From Euryarchaeota archaeon (GTDB lineage Archaea > Thermoplasmatota > SW-10-69-26 > JACQPN01), in assembly GCA_016207515.1 (NCBI GenBank), contig JACQPN010000012.1, positions 120,647-184,646 of the forward strand: DNA of 64,000 nt, in the 5' to 3' direction. Of this stretch, positions 9,032 through 18,767 are shown piece after piece. Under the pieces are notes generated by a model, which did not search any database, was not told where the DNA came from, and saw only the letters and a list, made by a program, of their open reading frames with translations. The stretch's first letter is position 1; each line of letters opens with the position of its first letter. Both the position numbers and the translations under genes were made by a program.

Positions 9032-10048
9032 ATGCTTGCCGCCCGATTTTTTCTTCTCATTGCGGCCGCACTTCTGTTGACGGGTTGCACGTCGCCCCCG
9101 GGGCCGCCGACCGACGACGGAGAGGATGAAGAGGACGCGAAGACGGGCGGTGAAGGGGACGGCGGGATCGTGCATTGGTCGACCCGTGCGGCGCTTCCTA
9201 CGCCTCGAAGCGAGCTCTCTTGCGCGTCCATAGGCGACAAGGTCTACGCCGTGGCCGGGTCGGGCGAGGCGGGCACTCCTTCGACCGGCAGGAAAGTGGA
9301 GGTCTACGATGCGCGCTCCGACACCTGGAGCGCCGGTCCGGATCTTCCGGTGGCCGTCGACCATTCTTCGCTGGTCGCCCACAACGGCACCCTCTACCTG
9401 TTCGGAGGCTATGAAGGCGGTTCTCCGTCGACGATAGCCGCTTCATGGAAAGTCGCGACGGAAGCGGCCTGGCGGGTACTTGACGCGCTTCCCCGTGCCC
9501 GCGCCGCGCACGCCGCGGCCGTGGTCGAAGACAGGATCTACGTCGTCGGTGGCCTCGGCGCCTCTGGCCTCATCGGGGAGGTGGATGTCTACTCGCCGGA
9601 CAGTGGACAATGGTCCGTCGCGCCGGCGTTACCAACACCACGCGACCACCTTTCGGCCGGATCCTTCGACGTCCGCCTGTTCGTCGCTGGAGGCAGGAAG
9701 GCGACGCTCTCGTCGAACCTCGACACGCTTCAGGTCCTCGACACGAGGTCGCTTGAATGGAAGGAGGCCGCGAGGATGCCGACGGCGCGGGGCGGTCTCG
9801 CGGGTGCGATGTTCGGGGGACTGTTCTTCACTCTCGGCGGGGAAAGACCCGATGGCGTCCACGCGGAGGTGGAGGTCTACAATGCGGGCCTCGACACGTG
9901 GGCCTCGTACACGAAGATGCCGACGGCCCGGCACGGGCTATGCGCCGCGGGGACATCGGAGGAACTCGTGGTCGTCGGCGGGGGCATTTCGCAAGCGTCG
10001 TCGCGGGATGCGTTCCATGTGGAAGCGCTGTCGTTCAGGCCACAATGA
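9032..10048 (+). CDS. kelch-repeat beta-propeller lipoprotein
   Basis: Secreted, lipid-anchored protein of about 338 residues. The signal peptide MLAARFFLLIAAALLLTG ends in a lipobox Cys, followed by an acidic linker. The rest consists of about six kelch repeats with Gly-Gly and Tyr/Trp motifs (VYAVAGSG, LYLFGGYEGG, IYVVGGLGA, LFVAGGRKA, FFTLGGERPD, ELVVVGGG), forming a beta-propeller outside the membrane. The ATG at 9032 is chosen because it directly precedes the signal peptide. Ligand unknown. Confidence 0.85.
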   Translation: MLAARFFLLIAAALLLTGCTSPPGPPTDDGEDEEDAKTGGEGDGGIVHWSTRAALPTPRSELSCASIGDKVYAVAGSGEAGTPSTGRKVEVYDARSDTWSAGPDLPVAVDHSSLVAHNGTLYLFGGYEGGSPSTIAASWKVATEAAWRVLDALPRARAAHAAAVVEDRIYVVGGLGASGLIGEVDVYSPDSGQWSVAPALPTPRDHLSAGSFDVRLFVAGGRKATLSSNLDTLQVLDTRSLEWKEAARMPTARGGLAGAMFGGLFFTLGGERPDGVHAEVEVYNAGLDTWASYTKMPTARHGLCAAGTSEELVVVGGGISQASSRDAFHVEALSFRPQ

Positions 10049-10226
10049 GCGGTCTCTACTCTCAACGCGGGGTTACCCCGTCCCGTCACGATTCCTTCGG
10101 GAACGTTCGCGTCTCCATCGACCGATGCAGGAACGCGGGGCCGCCAAGCCCTTGACTCAGGCTCCGGGCCTCCAAGTCGACGAACGCGGTCAGTGTCCGG
10201 GCCTGCAGAGATCTAAGGAATCGGCC

Positions 10227-11756
10227 TCACGCGCCGGCTGGGAGCGGTACCGGGTCGCTTGCGGCCACGGGCTCCGGTACCTCGTCGTAGAGCGAGCATA
10301 GTTCGTGCCAAAGATGAGACAGGCGGTACCTCTTCGCCCTCCACTCGCGCTCTTCGACGACGAGGCCCGCGCTTTTCAGTTTTGCAACGAGCCAGCTCAC
10401 GGTGGCCACGGGCATCCGGGCGCTTTGCGCGAGGTCCTTTTGCATCAAGCCGGGGTTCCTCTCGATCGCATCGCAAAGCGATCTGGCGTTGCTCGTCCGC
10501 ATGAGCGCCACGGCCGCCCGCAAGCGCCGCTGATGGGCGGTACGCTCCTCTGGAGGCGTCGATTCGGCGGCCCCCGCGGCGGCGAGGTCACCGCCGTTCT
10601 CGTAGATACGCCGCGACCGGCCGGATCTTTCGGACACGATGAGACCGCCCCGTTCGAGCACCCGCAAGTGGTAGATCGCGGTGGACCATCCCATCCCCTG
10701 GCGCCTTGCGAGCTCCTTCACATCGACGCCCGGGTTCCTTCGGATGAACTCGAAGACGGCGCGCCGGGCCTCGCTTGAGAGGACTTGCGAATTCGAGATG
10801 CGTGCGTAAAGAGGGATGATGAGGCCGACCTTCACGTGGTTGGAGGAGACTAGTAGCGCCGTCAGGGCGATGAGGCCGAGGCCAGTGGCACTCGTTGCGT
10901 CCGTGAGCCGCGCCGCGTCCTCCCCGACGGCCACGTGATCGATCGCACCCGCGGTCGCGATACGCATGGCGCCGTCGTCGTCGCCGGGCTTCGCGTCAAA
11001 GCGCATCGTGCCCGTGAGGACAAGGTCGCGGTAAGCCGATTCGGCGCTCTGGTCGCCTGCGGCCAATCGGCCGTAGGCGCGGCCGAGCTTAGCGGTCCCA
11101 GTGTGGTCCAACTGCATCGACGCCGCTTCGAGCGATCGAAAACCTTCGTTCCCTATCATATCGAGCCGGGCGCCGGTAAGCTGTAGGCGAAGGAACCCGT
11201 CGGGGGCCGAGTCTCCACCTTGAGACGCGCGGACCTGGAGTTGGTCGGTCGCGTTCTGGAGCGTCAGTGAGGTCGCCTTCACGAGCAGGTCGAAGTTCCC
11301 GCGAACGACTATGCGAGATGCCGTCCCTGAAAGAAGCAGGGCGCTGTCCCGGGGTTCGACCGTCGCCGTCGGTGAATCGACGATCGCCGAGTAGTCGTGG
11401 TACTCGCCGCCTTCGATCCTCATCTCGAAGTCCCAGGCGACCTGGTCGAAAGTGAGGCGCACGGGCCTATCCATCCCGCGTTCGGTCGTTGCGCCGTGCT
11501 CTTGAGAAAGAAGACCGTCGAGCACACCTCCGCGCTGGGACGCGGAAGTGTGCGCGGTCACGGATGAAGCGGTGAGGCTCACGAGGGGAGATTCGCCGGA
11601 GTACGCGATAGTAGGGTGGGAGGCGACGATGGTGGAGGCGCCATCGAGGTCCAGCGAATCCGCCTGGAACCGTCCGGAGGCGTCGAAGGCCGACGATAGG
11701 TTGGCCATCGACAAGACGATCAACAGGGCTGGTACGATTATCCCCTTGAACCTCAC
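10227..11756 (-). CDS. membrane-anchored regulator with extracellular domain and two winged HTH domains
   Basis: Protein of 509 residues. An N-terminal signal or anchor (IIVPALLIVLSMANLSSA) is followed by about 250 residues of beta-rich extracellular sequence, a membrane helix (GLGLIALTALLVSS, near residue 290), and two cytosolic winged helix-turn-helix domains: RRAVFEFIRRNPGVDVKELA with STAIYHLRVLERGG, and ARSLCDAIERNPGLMQKDLA with VSWLVAKLKSAGL. The layout fits a one-component sensor that reads an external signal and binds DNA, a type common in Thermoplasmata. The ligand is unknown. Confidence 0.75.
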   Translation of the reverse strand: MRFKGIIVPALLIVLSMANLSSAFDASGRFQADSLDLDGASTIVASHPTIAYSGESPLVSLTASSVTAHTSASQRGGVLDGLLSQEHGATTERGMDRPVRLTFDQVAWDFEMRIEGGEYHDYSAIVDSPTATVEPRDSALLLSGTASRIVVRGNFDLLVKATSLTLQNATDQLQVRASQGGDSAPDGFLRLQLTGARLDMIGNEGFRSLEAASMQLDHTGTAKLGRAYGRLAAGDQSAESAYRDLVLTGTMRFDAKPGDDDGAMRIATAGAIDHVAVGEDAARLTDATSATGLGLIALTALLVSSNHVKVGLIIPLYARISNSQVLSSEARRAVFEFIRRNPGVDVKELARRQGMGWSTAIYHLRVLERGGLIVSERSGRSRRIYENGGDLAAAGAAESTPPEERTAHQRRLRAAVALMRTSNARSLCDAIERNPGLMQKDLAQSARMPVATVSWLVAKLKSAGLVVEEREWRAKRYRLSHLWHELCSLYDEVPEPVAASDPVPLPAGA

Positions 11757-11849
11757 ATCGGAAAACCCGCGTTGCGACCTATATAACCATATTGGCCGCT
11801 AGATTGTGGCGACGAGGCTGGAACGGCCCGTTCCCATGGATCGGAGGCG

Positions 11850-12938
11850 TCAGGCGGGCTTCTTGGCGTCACTGAAAAGGTGCCTCGAAAACGCCCGCAG
11901 TTCATCCAATCCCGTGACGTCCTTCTTTTCGAGCGGGACCTCGACGATGGGCACGTCCTTGATCTCCTCCTTCAACCAGTTGATGTAGTACAGGTTCATC
12001 TGCCGTCGCCGGTCCGAGAATTCCACTGTCGAGACGACCCGTTTCATTATCCGCGGATCGTAGCCGGCTTTCTCGACCACGGTCTTCAACTCGTCTTTCG
12101 TGTCCTCATCGGCGTTCAGTTCGAGGAATTCGTCCCTGAGGCTCCCGAGTTCGTCCGGCTGCACCTTGTTCACGATGATGTAACCGAGACTGATCCCGAG
12201 ATCCTGCACCTTCGGTCGGAGTTCCACCGTTTCCTGAGCGGGCAATTGCTCGGGGAGCGTCACGATGTTGAGGACGGTGATCTTCGGATCGGTCAGCACC
12301 TTGTTGATCCGGTCGGCCTCCGCGCTGATCTCCTTGAACAGCTTCTCGAAGTCGATGTCGATCTCATGCGACTTCGAGCCCGTGAAGAAGCCGACTAGGC
12401 CGGCGCCGGCGTTCTTCAGTTTGGAGTAGAGCTGGTATGACTTCACCGCGATGACTATGAGGCTCGTCTCCTCGAAGAGGTCCTTGATGTTCTGCGGCGC
12501 CGCAAGGAAGGTCAACGCATGGCCTGTCGGCGCCGTGTCGATGACTATGCAATCGTATTTTCCCGCATCGCGCATCTCCATGAGCTTGCCGATGGCCAGG
12601 AGTTCGTTGAGGCCGGGCATGTTGTTCTCGACGTATTTGAACAACGGATGGCCGACCACGTCCTCCTTGTGCTCGGGAGCGTGCGTCTTCAACCAGTCCT
12701 CGATGACCGTGCGGGGATCCATCATCAAGGCGTGGAGGTTCGGGGCGATCTCGGCGTCCGCGAAGCCGACATCGACGCCGAGAGCGTCCTTGAGGCGTTT
12801 TGCAGGATCGACCGTGACGACGAGAGTGCGCTTGCCTTGCGACGCAAGCCACAACGCGACGGCCGCCGACGTTGTGGTCTTGCCCACACCGCCCTTGCCG
12901 GCGAAAATGATGAGATTCTTCTCGGCCAGGTTCATCAT
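11850..12938 (-). CDS. ArsA/Get3-type ATPase
   Basis: Protein of 362 residues with a deviant Walker A (GKGGVGKTTT), switch motifs VDPAKRL and DTAPTGHA, and the Get3-like C-terminal DRRRQMNLY. Archaeal members are thought to handle tail-anchored membrane proteins or metal stress. The single ATPase domain matches Get3-like proteins, whereas bacterial ArsA is tandem. No arsenic-resistance genes are nearby, which favours the protein-targeting role. The start is one of two adjacent ATGs. A TATA-like CCTATTAATG lies about 40 bases upstream. Confidence 0.92.
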   Translation of the reverse strand: MMNLAEKNLIIFAGKGGVGKTTTSAAVALWLASQGKRTLVVTVDPAKRLKDALGVDVGFADAEIAPNLHALMMDPRTVIEDWLKTHAPEHKEDVVGHPLFKYVENNMPGLNELLAIGKLMEMRDAGKYDCIVIDTAPTGHALTFLAAPQNIKDLFEETSLIVIAVKSYQLYSKLKNAGAGLVGFFTGSKSHEIDIDFEKLFKEISAEADRINKVLTDPKITVLNIVTLPEQLPAQETVELRPKVQDLGISLGYIIVNKVQPDELGSLRDEFLELNADEDTKDELKTVVEKAGYDPRIMKRVVSTVEFSDRRRQMNLYYINWLKEEIKDVPIVEVPLEKKDVTGLDELRAFSRHLFSDAKKPA

Positions 12939-13063
12939 GGCCTTGGCAGCCCCGGGCTGTATTCGGGCGGCGAGACATTAATAGGATTCCATTTGGGTGC
13001 GATTGGGCCGGGGCGAATCTATATAAGGAGTCAGGCGGGCGTCGAAGGGCGCACTCATCTTGC

Positions 13064-13957
13064 TCAGAGGATCTTCTTGCCAAGCGCCGAGGTGATGAGA
13101 CCCACCGCAAGGTCCCCCGTGCGGTTTTGGACATCCATGAGCGGATTCAACTCCACCAAATCCATCGACGTGACGACTTCCGTGTCCGCGAGTAGTTCCA
13201 TCGCAAGATGCGCTTCCCTGAAGGTGAGCCCTCCGTGCACGGGCGTTCCCGTACCGGGTGCTTCGCTCGGGTCCACGAGGTCCATGTCGAAGCTCAAGTG
13301 GACGTGTTTGACTCCCTTCGACGCGATCTCTGCGGCCTCCTCCATGACCTTCTTGATGCCCATCTCGTCGATGTCTCGCATCGTGAAGACAGTCACCTTG
13401 GAGTTCTTCAGCAGCTCACGTTCGCGCTTGTCGAGGGCGCGCGCCCCGATGAGGACGGCGTTCTTCTCGACGGCTTTCGGGCTTATCCCGGCCAGGTTCA
13501 CGACCTTGTCCGACCCGTAACCGAGGATGGCGGCGAACGGCATCCCATGGATGTTCCCGGTCTCCGTCGTCGCCGGCGTGTTGAAGTCGCCGTGCGCGTC
13601 CATCCAGATTATTCCGATCTTTTTCTTGGCGCGCGTTATCCCGGCGGTCGTCCCCATGGCTATCGAGTGGTCGCCGCCGAGGACGAGCGGGAAACGGTCC
13701 TTCGCCGCTTCCTTCGCCACCATGTCGGCGAGTTCCTCGCAGATGCGTACGATCTCGTCCATGTAAAGAAGCGACTTGTCGCGAACGCGCATCGCCTCGA
13801 CGGTCGGCGTGTGGATGTTCCCAAGATCCGTCACCGTGTGGCCGAGGTTCTCTAGCTTCTGCTGGAGTTTCGCGGCCCGTATCGCGGACGGGCCCATGTC
13901 GGTGCCGCGGCGAGAAGCGCCGAGATCGACTGGTGCGCCGATGATGCTTACGTGCAT
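13064..13957 (-). CDS. rocF: arginase
   Basis: Hydrolyses arginine to ornithine and urea with a binuclear manganese site. The 297-residue product has all ureohydrolase motifs: GGDHS, DAHGDFN and SFDMDLVDP, plus APGTGTPVHGGL, which favours arginase over agmatinase, and the late Glu in DLVELNP. The N-terminus VSIIGAPVDLGASRRGTDMG is typical. A TATA-like element lies about 28 bases upstream, giving a very short leader. No urease or ornithine-pathway genes are adjacent. Confidence 0.93.
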   Translation of the reverse strand: MHVSIIGAPVDLGASRRGTDMGPSAIRAAKLQQKLENLGHTVTDLGNIHTPTVEAMRVRDKSLLYMDEIVRICEELADMVAKEAAKDRFPLVLGGDHSIAMGTTAGITRAKKKIGIIWMDAHGDFNTPATTETGNIHGMPFAAILGYGSDKVVNLAGISPKAVEKNAVLIGARALDKRERELLKNSKVTVFTMRDIDEMGIKKVMEEAAEIASKGVKHVHLSFDMDLVDPSEAPGTGTPVHGGLTFREAHLAMELLADTEVVTSMDLVELNPLMDVQNRTGDLAVGLITSALGKKIL

Positions 13958-13999
13958 GGGATGGAGGCGGTACGCCGGGGGGTGTTAATAATGGCTGTG

Positions 14000-14034
14000 A
14001 AAGGGGCGGGCAAGCAACACGGTCGCGCCCCTTT
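14000..14034. terminator. inverted repeat between arginase promoter and lipoprotein 3' end
   Basis: A nine-base arm AAAGGGGCG pairs perfectly with CGCCCCTTT across a 17-base loop. It lies between two leftward genes, just after the stop of the lipoprotein gene, so a transcript-end role is the simplest reading. Confidence 0.35.
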
Positions 14035-14109
14035 GTTGATTTGTTCGGTAAAGAAGTCGCGGAGACTCTCAGCTACCGGAGTGCGGACGTCCTTACCGTT
14101 GGAACACGG

Positions 14110-14700
14110 TTACCAGCCCGGCATCCGCGTTGCGACCATCTCGCTCTTCGTTATCTTGACTTCAAGGACGTAGTCCACGTTCGCTCCCAGGAACCCGATG
14201 ACGCGCGCGGTCCATGCGCCCGGTTTCATGTTGCTGTCGATGTTCTTTTCGAACCTTTCGGGAACCGCTCCCGACGTCGAGGATGCGTCGGACACCATGT
14301 TTCCCTCGACGTCGTAGATCTCAAGGTCCAAATCCGGGACTGAAGTGGGCTGTACTGGGTTGTCGACGGTCTGCCCCTGGTAGTTGAGCGTGATGACGAC
14401 ATGGTTTGCGTTCGCTGTCACGTCGAACTTGTCGTTGTTGTACGTGACGCCTTCCGCGCCTTCAACGAGGTGACGTTCGAGGCCGTCCGCCAGGCCGTCG
14501 GCAGGATTGAAATAGAGCGGGTTCGAGCCCATGACGGTCCCCCTTATCTCGGAGACGAACGTCACGTTTTGCGTGACCATGGTCGGTCCCAAGGGAAGCG
14601 ACGTCGGGTTCGTGTCCACGGGGGGCCCGCTGATGCAGCCGGAGGCGAGGACGATGCCGCCTATTGCCAGGGCCGCGAGAAACGTGCTTCGCGCCTTCAT
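14110..14700 (-). CDS. secreted lipoprotein with PPC-like domain
   Basis: A 196-residue protein with signal peptide and lipobox (AALAIGGIVLASGC). The mature part has alternating strands, including VVITLNYQG, LDLEIYDVEGNMV and GAWTARVIGF, resembling bacterial pre-peptidase C-terminal (PPC) jelly-roll domains. No catalytic residues are visible. Probably surface exposed. Confidence 0.6.
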   Translation of the reverse strand: MKARSTFLAALAIGGIVLASGCISGPPVDTNPTSLPLGPTMVTQNVTFVSEIRGTVMGSNPLYFNPADGLADGLERHLVEGAEGVTYNNDKFDVTANANHVVITLNYQGQTVDNPVQPTSVPDLDLEIYDVEGNMVSDASSTSGAVPERFEKNIDSNMKPGAWTARVIGFLGANVDYVLEVKITKSEMVATRMPGW

Positions 14701-14865
14701 GGATAGTCTGGTTCACACCTTGGCTCACGGGTTTAAAGGTATTGTTGAACGAGGCGTGTCCGACTGCTGTCTAGCCGGCTGATTCGGTCCGGCCTTTTGC
14801 AAGAAGCTCGAATCAGGGCCTCCCATGTTTCCTCGCCACTCGTCGTAGATTCGTCTGAGCCTCCC

Positions 14866-16290
14866 CTAGGCGCGGACCACCGCGATACGGGGCGGCTTCG
14901 TCGAGAGATCGCTCCACGCCGCCCAGACGTGTCCGTCGGCTGCCACGGATAGTCCAGCGTAATCGTCGCCTACTTTGTACGTGCCATCCACACCGGCATC
15001 GGCTAGGAGGACCGTCCGCCATTCTCCGCCCGGCGGTGAGACGTAAAGCATCGCTCCATAGTGGCTATCGTTTCCAAACCGTTGGAGTGCATAGAGAGTG
15101 CCGTCCGTTCGCGCGGCGGCAACACCGTAACCGGTTTCCTCGCCTTGGGGCAGGCCATCGAGACGTACGGGTTCGCCCCACGTCTTCCCTTGATCCGCGC
15201 TCAAGACGCGGACGATGCCGCGCTCGCCTGAGATCATGAGCGCGACTTGGGCCATTCCGGAAGCGTCAGTCCAGAGCGCCGTGGGGTCGGCCACCATCAT
15301 GTCCCCCGGGGTCTGCTCGTACGGGTGAAGCGGGCCTTCAAAAGTCTCTCCACCATCGCGACTGATGACGGCGCCAACGCCAAAGGAGCCCGCGGCATTG
15401 TCAAAATCGCGGGACGTGACCATGACGAAACCGCCAGGTCCGGCTGCCACTCGGGGCGCATAATGGCCGGCCAAGGGTTGTACCGTTCGCATGACCAACT
15501 CCATTTCGCTCCAGGTGGTTCCACCGTCGGAACTCTTGAGGAACCAGATCCCCTGCTGGACGAAGCACGGGGCGACACTACAAACGGGCGCGACGAAAAG
15601 TGGCGCGAAAACGTAATTCTGACTCACCACGTAGATCATCCCGGTGTCCGGAGCTATCGCCATGTCCATGAAGTCCGGCGCAGAGACGCCTGCTGGTCCG
15701 TCGGCGAAACGCTTGAAGTCCCATTTCACGCCGTCCTTGGTCGAAGCGAGTGTGAGCCCGTCGGAGACGCGCGTCCGCGTCTCAGGTTCCCGCGCCACCT
15801 CACCGTACATCACGTACGCGATCCCGTCGGGGCCGAAGCCCGCGATGCTGTCGAAATTGTAGCGGCCCTTTGTCAGGGGATTGGAGTCGAGGGCGGGGTC
15901 ACGCAGCTCCGAGATCGCCCAATTTGCGCCAGCGTCGCTCGTCAATGCCGCAAAGATACGCGGAACGTCGAATTCGCCCACGCGCCAAGTCACGAGAACG
16001 GTGCCAGGGTTCCTGGGGTGCGTCGCGAGGCTCGCCTCACGATCGGCGTGGGAAGCTCCCGTGGGGTCGAGGAAAAGTGCACATACGCCCCCAGCGGTGC
16101 TGTTGAATTGCGGATCGCAGGTAGCGCCCGCAGCGGGGGCCGATGACCCGTCGGGTCCAGTCCCGGAACCCACAGCTCCTAGCGGGCCATCATCATCGGG
16201 CCCGGTGGGAGGCCCGGACGAAATGCACCCGGACACGCCAAGAAGAAAGGCAAGGCCGAGGACCCGCCACGTAGGACCCCATGGTCTCAT
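14866..16290 (-). CDS. sialidase-like beta-propeller lipoprotein with BNR repeats
   Basis: About 474 residues. A signal peptide with lipobox (GLAFLLGVSGC) is followed by a low-complexity linker and a beta-propeller with Asp-box (BNR) repeats such as SSDGGTTWSE, SRDGGETFEG and SADQGKTWGE. Such propellers occur in sialidases and in non-catalytic surface proteins; the Arg triad of a true sialidase cannot be confirmed by eye. The ATG at 16290 is preferred over one nine codons earlier because it sits closer to the signal peptide. Confidence 0.75.
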   Translation of the reverse strand: MRPWGPTWRVLGLAFLLGVSGCISSGPPTGPDDDGPLGAVGSGTGPDGSSAPAAGATCDPQFNSTAGGVCALFLDPTGASHADREASLATHPRNPGTVLVTWRVGEFDVPRIFAALTSDAGANWAISELRDPALDSNPLTKGRYNFDSIAGFGPDGIAYVMYGEVAREPETRTRVSDGLTLASTKDGVKWDFKRFADGPAGVSAPDFMDMAIAPDTGMIYVVSQNYVFAPLFVAPVCSVAPCFVQQGIWFLKSSDGGTTWSEMELVMRTVQPLAGHYAPRVAAGPGGFVMVTSRDFDNAAGSFGVGAVISRDGGETFEGPLHPYEQTPGDMMVADPTALWTDASGMAQVALMISGERGIVRVLSADQGKTWGEPVRLDGLPQGEETGYGVAAARTDGTLYALQRFGNDSHYGAMLYVSPPGGEWRTVLLADAGVDGTYKVGDDYAGLSVAADGHVWAAWSDLSTKPPRIAVVRA

Positions 16291-16398
16291 CACGACTCGG
16301 GAGCCTCCAAGGTTCAAAAGGGTTGTGGACTGCTCCTTGTCTTCTTCGACCTCCCGAACGCCGGGAATCCTGCCTCTTAAGTATTGTTTACTGAGTCT

Positions 16399-17097
16399 AT
16401 GGTCGCAATGCAGTTCAAGGATTCAGTCGCCGTCTGGGAGCGCATCGCGCCGTCCTACGCGGCGTCCCGACGCAAGCCGTGGCCGCAGGTGGAGGCGTTC
16501 ATCGCGAAACTTCCAACGGGCGGCCTTTTCTTGGACCTCGGTTGCGGCGGCGGCCGGCACAGCGCCCCGCTGGCGAGGGCGGGGCGGGCGATCGCAGTGG
16601 ATTCGGCGCGTGCGATGCTACATGAGGCGAGGACCGCGGCCGGCCGCGGCGGCGTATCCCCTCATTTGGTCCAAGCCTCGGCGACCGCGCTTCCGTTCAA
16701 GTTCGATCTCTTCGACGGCGTGATATTCATCGCCGCCCTCCACAACATCCCGGGCCGGTTCGAAAGGCGAAAGGCGCTCGACGAGCTGGCGCTCGTGATG
16801 AGGCCGGGATCCGAGGCGCTCGTCACGGTGTGGCTTCGACCCGCCTCCGTCCGAAACGAGGCGACAGAAGACGCAACCGGGCAGTCCCCTCTAGTCGGGG
16901 AAGCGGGCGACGCGATGGCGCCGTGGAACCACGATGGGCGGCGGGAGGAGCGGTTCTACCACTTCTATTCCGTGGCCGAACTCGACGAGGACCTGCGATC
17001 CGTAGGGCTTCGCGCATTGGAGGTCCGGGAAGAGACCATCGCCTCCGAGGACGCGTCGGACAACCTTTTCGTGCGCGTGGCCAAGGCGGAGGTGTAA
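16399..17097 (+). CDS. Trm9/ALKBH8-like SAM methyltransferase
   Basis: About 232 residues with a class I SAM fold. Motif I is LDLGCGGGRH. The lineage-specific motifs WERIAPSYAASRRKPWPQV, AALHNIPGRFERRKALDEL, APWNHDG and RFYHFYSVAELDEDL match Trm9-type enzymes, which complete wobble-uridine modification (mcm5U) in eukaryotic tRNAs. An archaeal tRNA target is therefore plausible but unproven. A trmD-like partner is absent. The ATG at 16399 follows an AT-rich stretch; the next ATG at 16408 is also possible. Confidence 0.75.
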   Translation: MVAMQFKDSVAVWERIAPSYAASRRKPWPQVEAFIAKLPTGGLFLDLGCGGGRHSAPLARAGRAIAVDSARAMLHEARTAAGRGGVSPHLVQASATALPFKFDLFDGVIFIAALHNIPGRFERRKALDELALVMRPGSEALVTVWLRPASVRNEATEDATGQSPLVGEAGDAMAPWNHDGRREERFYHFYSVAELDEDLRSVGLRALEVREETIASEDASDNLFVRVAKAEV

Positions 17098-17199
17098 CGG
17101 GTCGTGCATCACGTCCAGGAGGCGAGACGCCTGCATGCGACTCTAGTTTCCTCTCCTGTAACCTTATGTACTCCCCCGTTCTTTTCCGCCCGTCCAAGG

Positions 17200-18258
17200 A
17201 TGCGAACCCCAATCTATCCCCTTCATGCGAAGCTCGGCGCGCGCTTCGTGGATTTCGCCGGATACGACATGCCGGTCATGTTCACGAGCATCCTCGAGGA
17301 GCATGAGGCGGTGCGGAACGCTGCAGGCGTTTTCGACGTCTCCCACATGAGCAACGTGTGGCTGCGGGGCCCGGACGCGGCCGCGGCCCTTGGCAAGACC
17401 ATGATGTGCGACGCGACGAAGGTCCCGGTCGGCGGCACGAAATATACCGCAGTCCTTCGAGATGACGGGACGATCATCGACGACCTCTACGTCTTCCGGC
17501 CGACCGAGAAGGATTATCACATCGTCCCGAACGCCGGGATGAACAAGGAAGTCTGCGACTGGATCTCCTCGAAGACGGGGACGAGAGTCGAAGACGTGAC
17601 CACGGAGACCTGCATCATCGCGTTCCAAGGCCCCAAGGCAAAGGACATGATGGGACGAGTCTCCGGGTACGACCCCGCGCTCATCAAGCCGTTCCGTTGC
17701 GTCGACGCCCCGCGGCTCGGGAAGGGCGCGTTCATCAGCCGCACGGGTTACACGGGCGAGGACGGGTTCGAACTGTTCGTCCCGGCGGGAAGCGGCATCG
17801 GCATCGTGGAACGGATACTCGAAGCGGGAAAGTCACACGGCGTGAGGCCGTGCGGCCTTGGCGCCCGGGACACTTTGCGTCTTGAAAAAGGGTATTGCCT
17901 CGCCGGGCACGAGTTCGCCGCAGGTGTCACGCCGCTACAGGCGGGCCTCGACAGGTTCGTGAATTGGGACCACGATTTCATAGGAAGGAAGGCCTTGGAG
18001 AGGCAGAAGGCAGCGCTCCCGAACCGGCTTGTCGGTGTGAAAGTTAGCGGCCGCGGGATCCCACGCCAGGGGTGCAAGATCGTGGCCGGCGGGAAAGTCA
18101 TAGGCACGCTCACAAGCGGCACGATGAGCCCCACTTTGAAAGTCGGCATCGGCCTCGGTTACGTTCCACCACAGCACACGGCACGGGGCACGAAAGTCGA
18201 CGTGATGATACGCGATTCGGCGGTGCCGGCCGAGATCGCGGAGATCCCATTCCTCTGA
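17200..18258 (+). CDS. gcvT: glycine cleavage system T protein (aminomethyltransferase)
   Basis: Transfers the methylene group from lipoyl-bound aminomethyl to tetrahydrofolate and releases ammonia. The 352-residue product has the hallmarks FAGYDMPVMF, FDVSHMSN, ISRTGYTGEDGFELF and ARDTLRLEKGYCLAGHE. The ATG at 17200 fits family N-termini (RTPIYPLHAKLGARF); in-frame sequence further upstream has no homology. First gene of a four-gene operon with H, PA and PB. Confidence 0.97.
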   Translation: MRTPIYPLHAKLGARFVDFAGYDMPVMFTSILEEHEAVRNAAGVFDVSHMSNVWLRGPDAAAALGKTMMCDATKVPVGGTKYTAVLRDDGTIIDDLYVFRPTEKDYHIVPNAGMNKEVCDWISSKTGTRVEDVTTETCIIAFQGPKAKDMMGRVSGYDPALIKPFRCVDAPRLGKGAFISRTGYTGEDGFELFVPAGSGIGIVERILEAGKSHGVRPCGLGARDTLRLEKGYCLAGHEFAAGVTPLQAGLDRFVNWDHDFIGRKALERQKAALPNRLVGVKVSGRGIPRQGCKIVAGGKVIGTLTSGTMSPTLKVGIGLGYVPPQHTARGTKVDVMIRDSAVPAEIAEIPFL

Positions 18259-18311
18259 CCCTCAGGCCGAAGGCCCAAGGGGGAAAAGACACAAGAAGGC
18301 GGTTCACAAGA

Positions 18312-18707
18312 ATGAGCGGCGGAAACGAGGTAAGGCCCGGCTTGAAGTACACGAAGGAGCACGAGTGGCTGAAAGTGGAAGGCCACAACGCACGGATCGG
18401 CATCACCGATCATGCGCAGCACGCGTTGACGGACGTGGTCTTCGTGGAGCTTCCGAAGAAGGGGAAGAAGGTCAAGACGGGAGAGACGCTGGGTGTGGTC
18501 GAGTCGGTGAAATCCGTGTCCGACATCTTCTCGCCGGTCGCCGGGGAAGTCGTCGAGACGAACGGTCCCCTCGAAGACGATCCGGGCCTCATCAACCAGA
18601 AGCCCTACGACGACGGATGGTACGTCGTCATCAAGATGAACGACCCGAAGGAAGCGGACAAGTTGATGACGGGCGACCAGTACAAGGCGTCGCTCCAATC
18701 GCATTGA
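18312..18707 (+). CDS. gcvH: glycine cleavage system H protein
   Basis: Lipoyl carrier of the complex, 131 residues. It has the family motifs YTKEHEW, GITDHAQ, DVVFVELP and GVVESVKSVSD, whose Lys carries lipoate, and ends with NDPKEADKLM. The LipA encoded at 30962 would supply the cofactor. It starts 53 bases after the T gene. Confidence 0.97.
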   Translation: MSGGNEVRPGLKYTKEHEWLKVEGHNARIGITDHAQHALTDVVFVELPKKGKKVKTGETLGVVESVKSVSDIFSPVAGEVVETNGPLEDDPGLINQKPYDDGWYVVIKMNDPKEADKLMTGDQYKASLQSH

Positions 18708-18767
18708 GGCAGAAGGATGCGATCCATGCGGAACAAAAGAGTCGTGTCCTTCGGGTCAGGTTAAGAC

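Noticed and set aside
12519..13520. Long open frame antisense to arsA and arginase
   Set aside because: It spans two unrelated convincing genes on the other strand and has no motif of its own.
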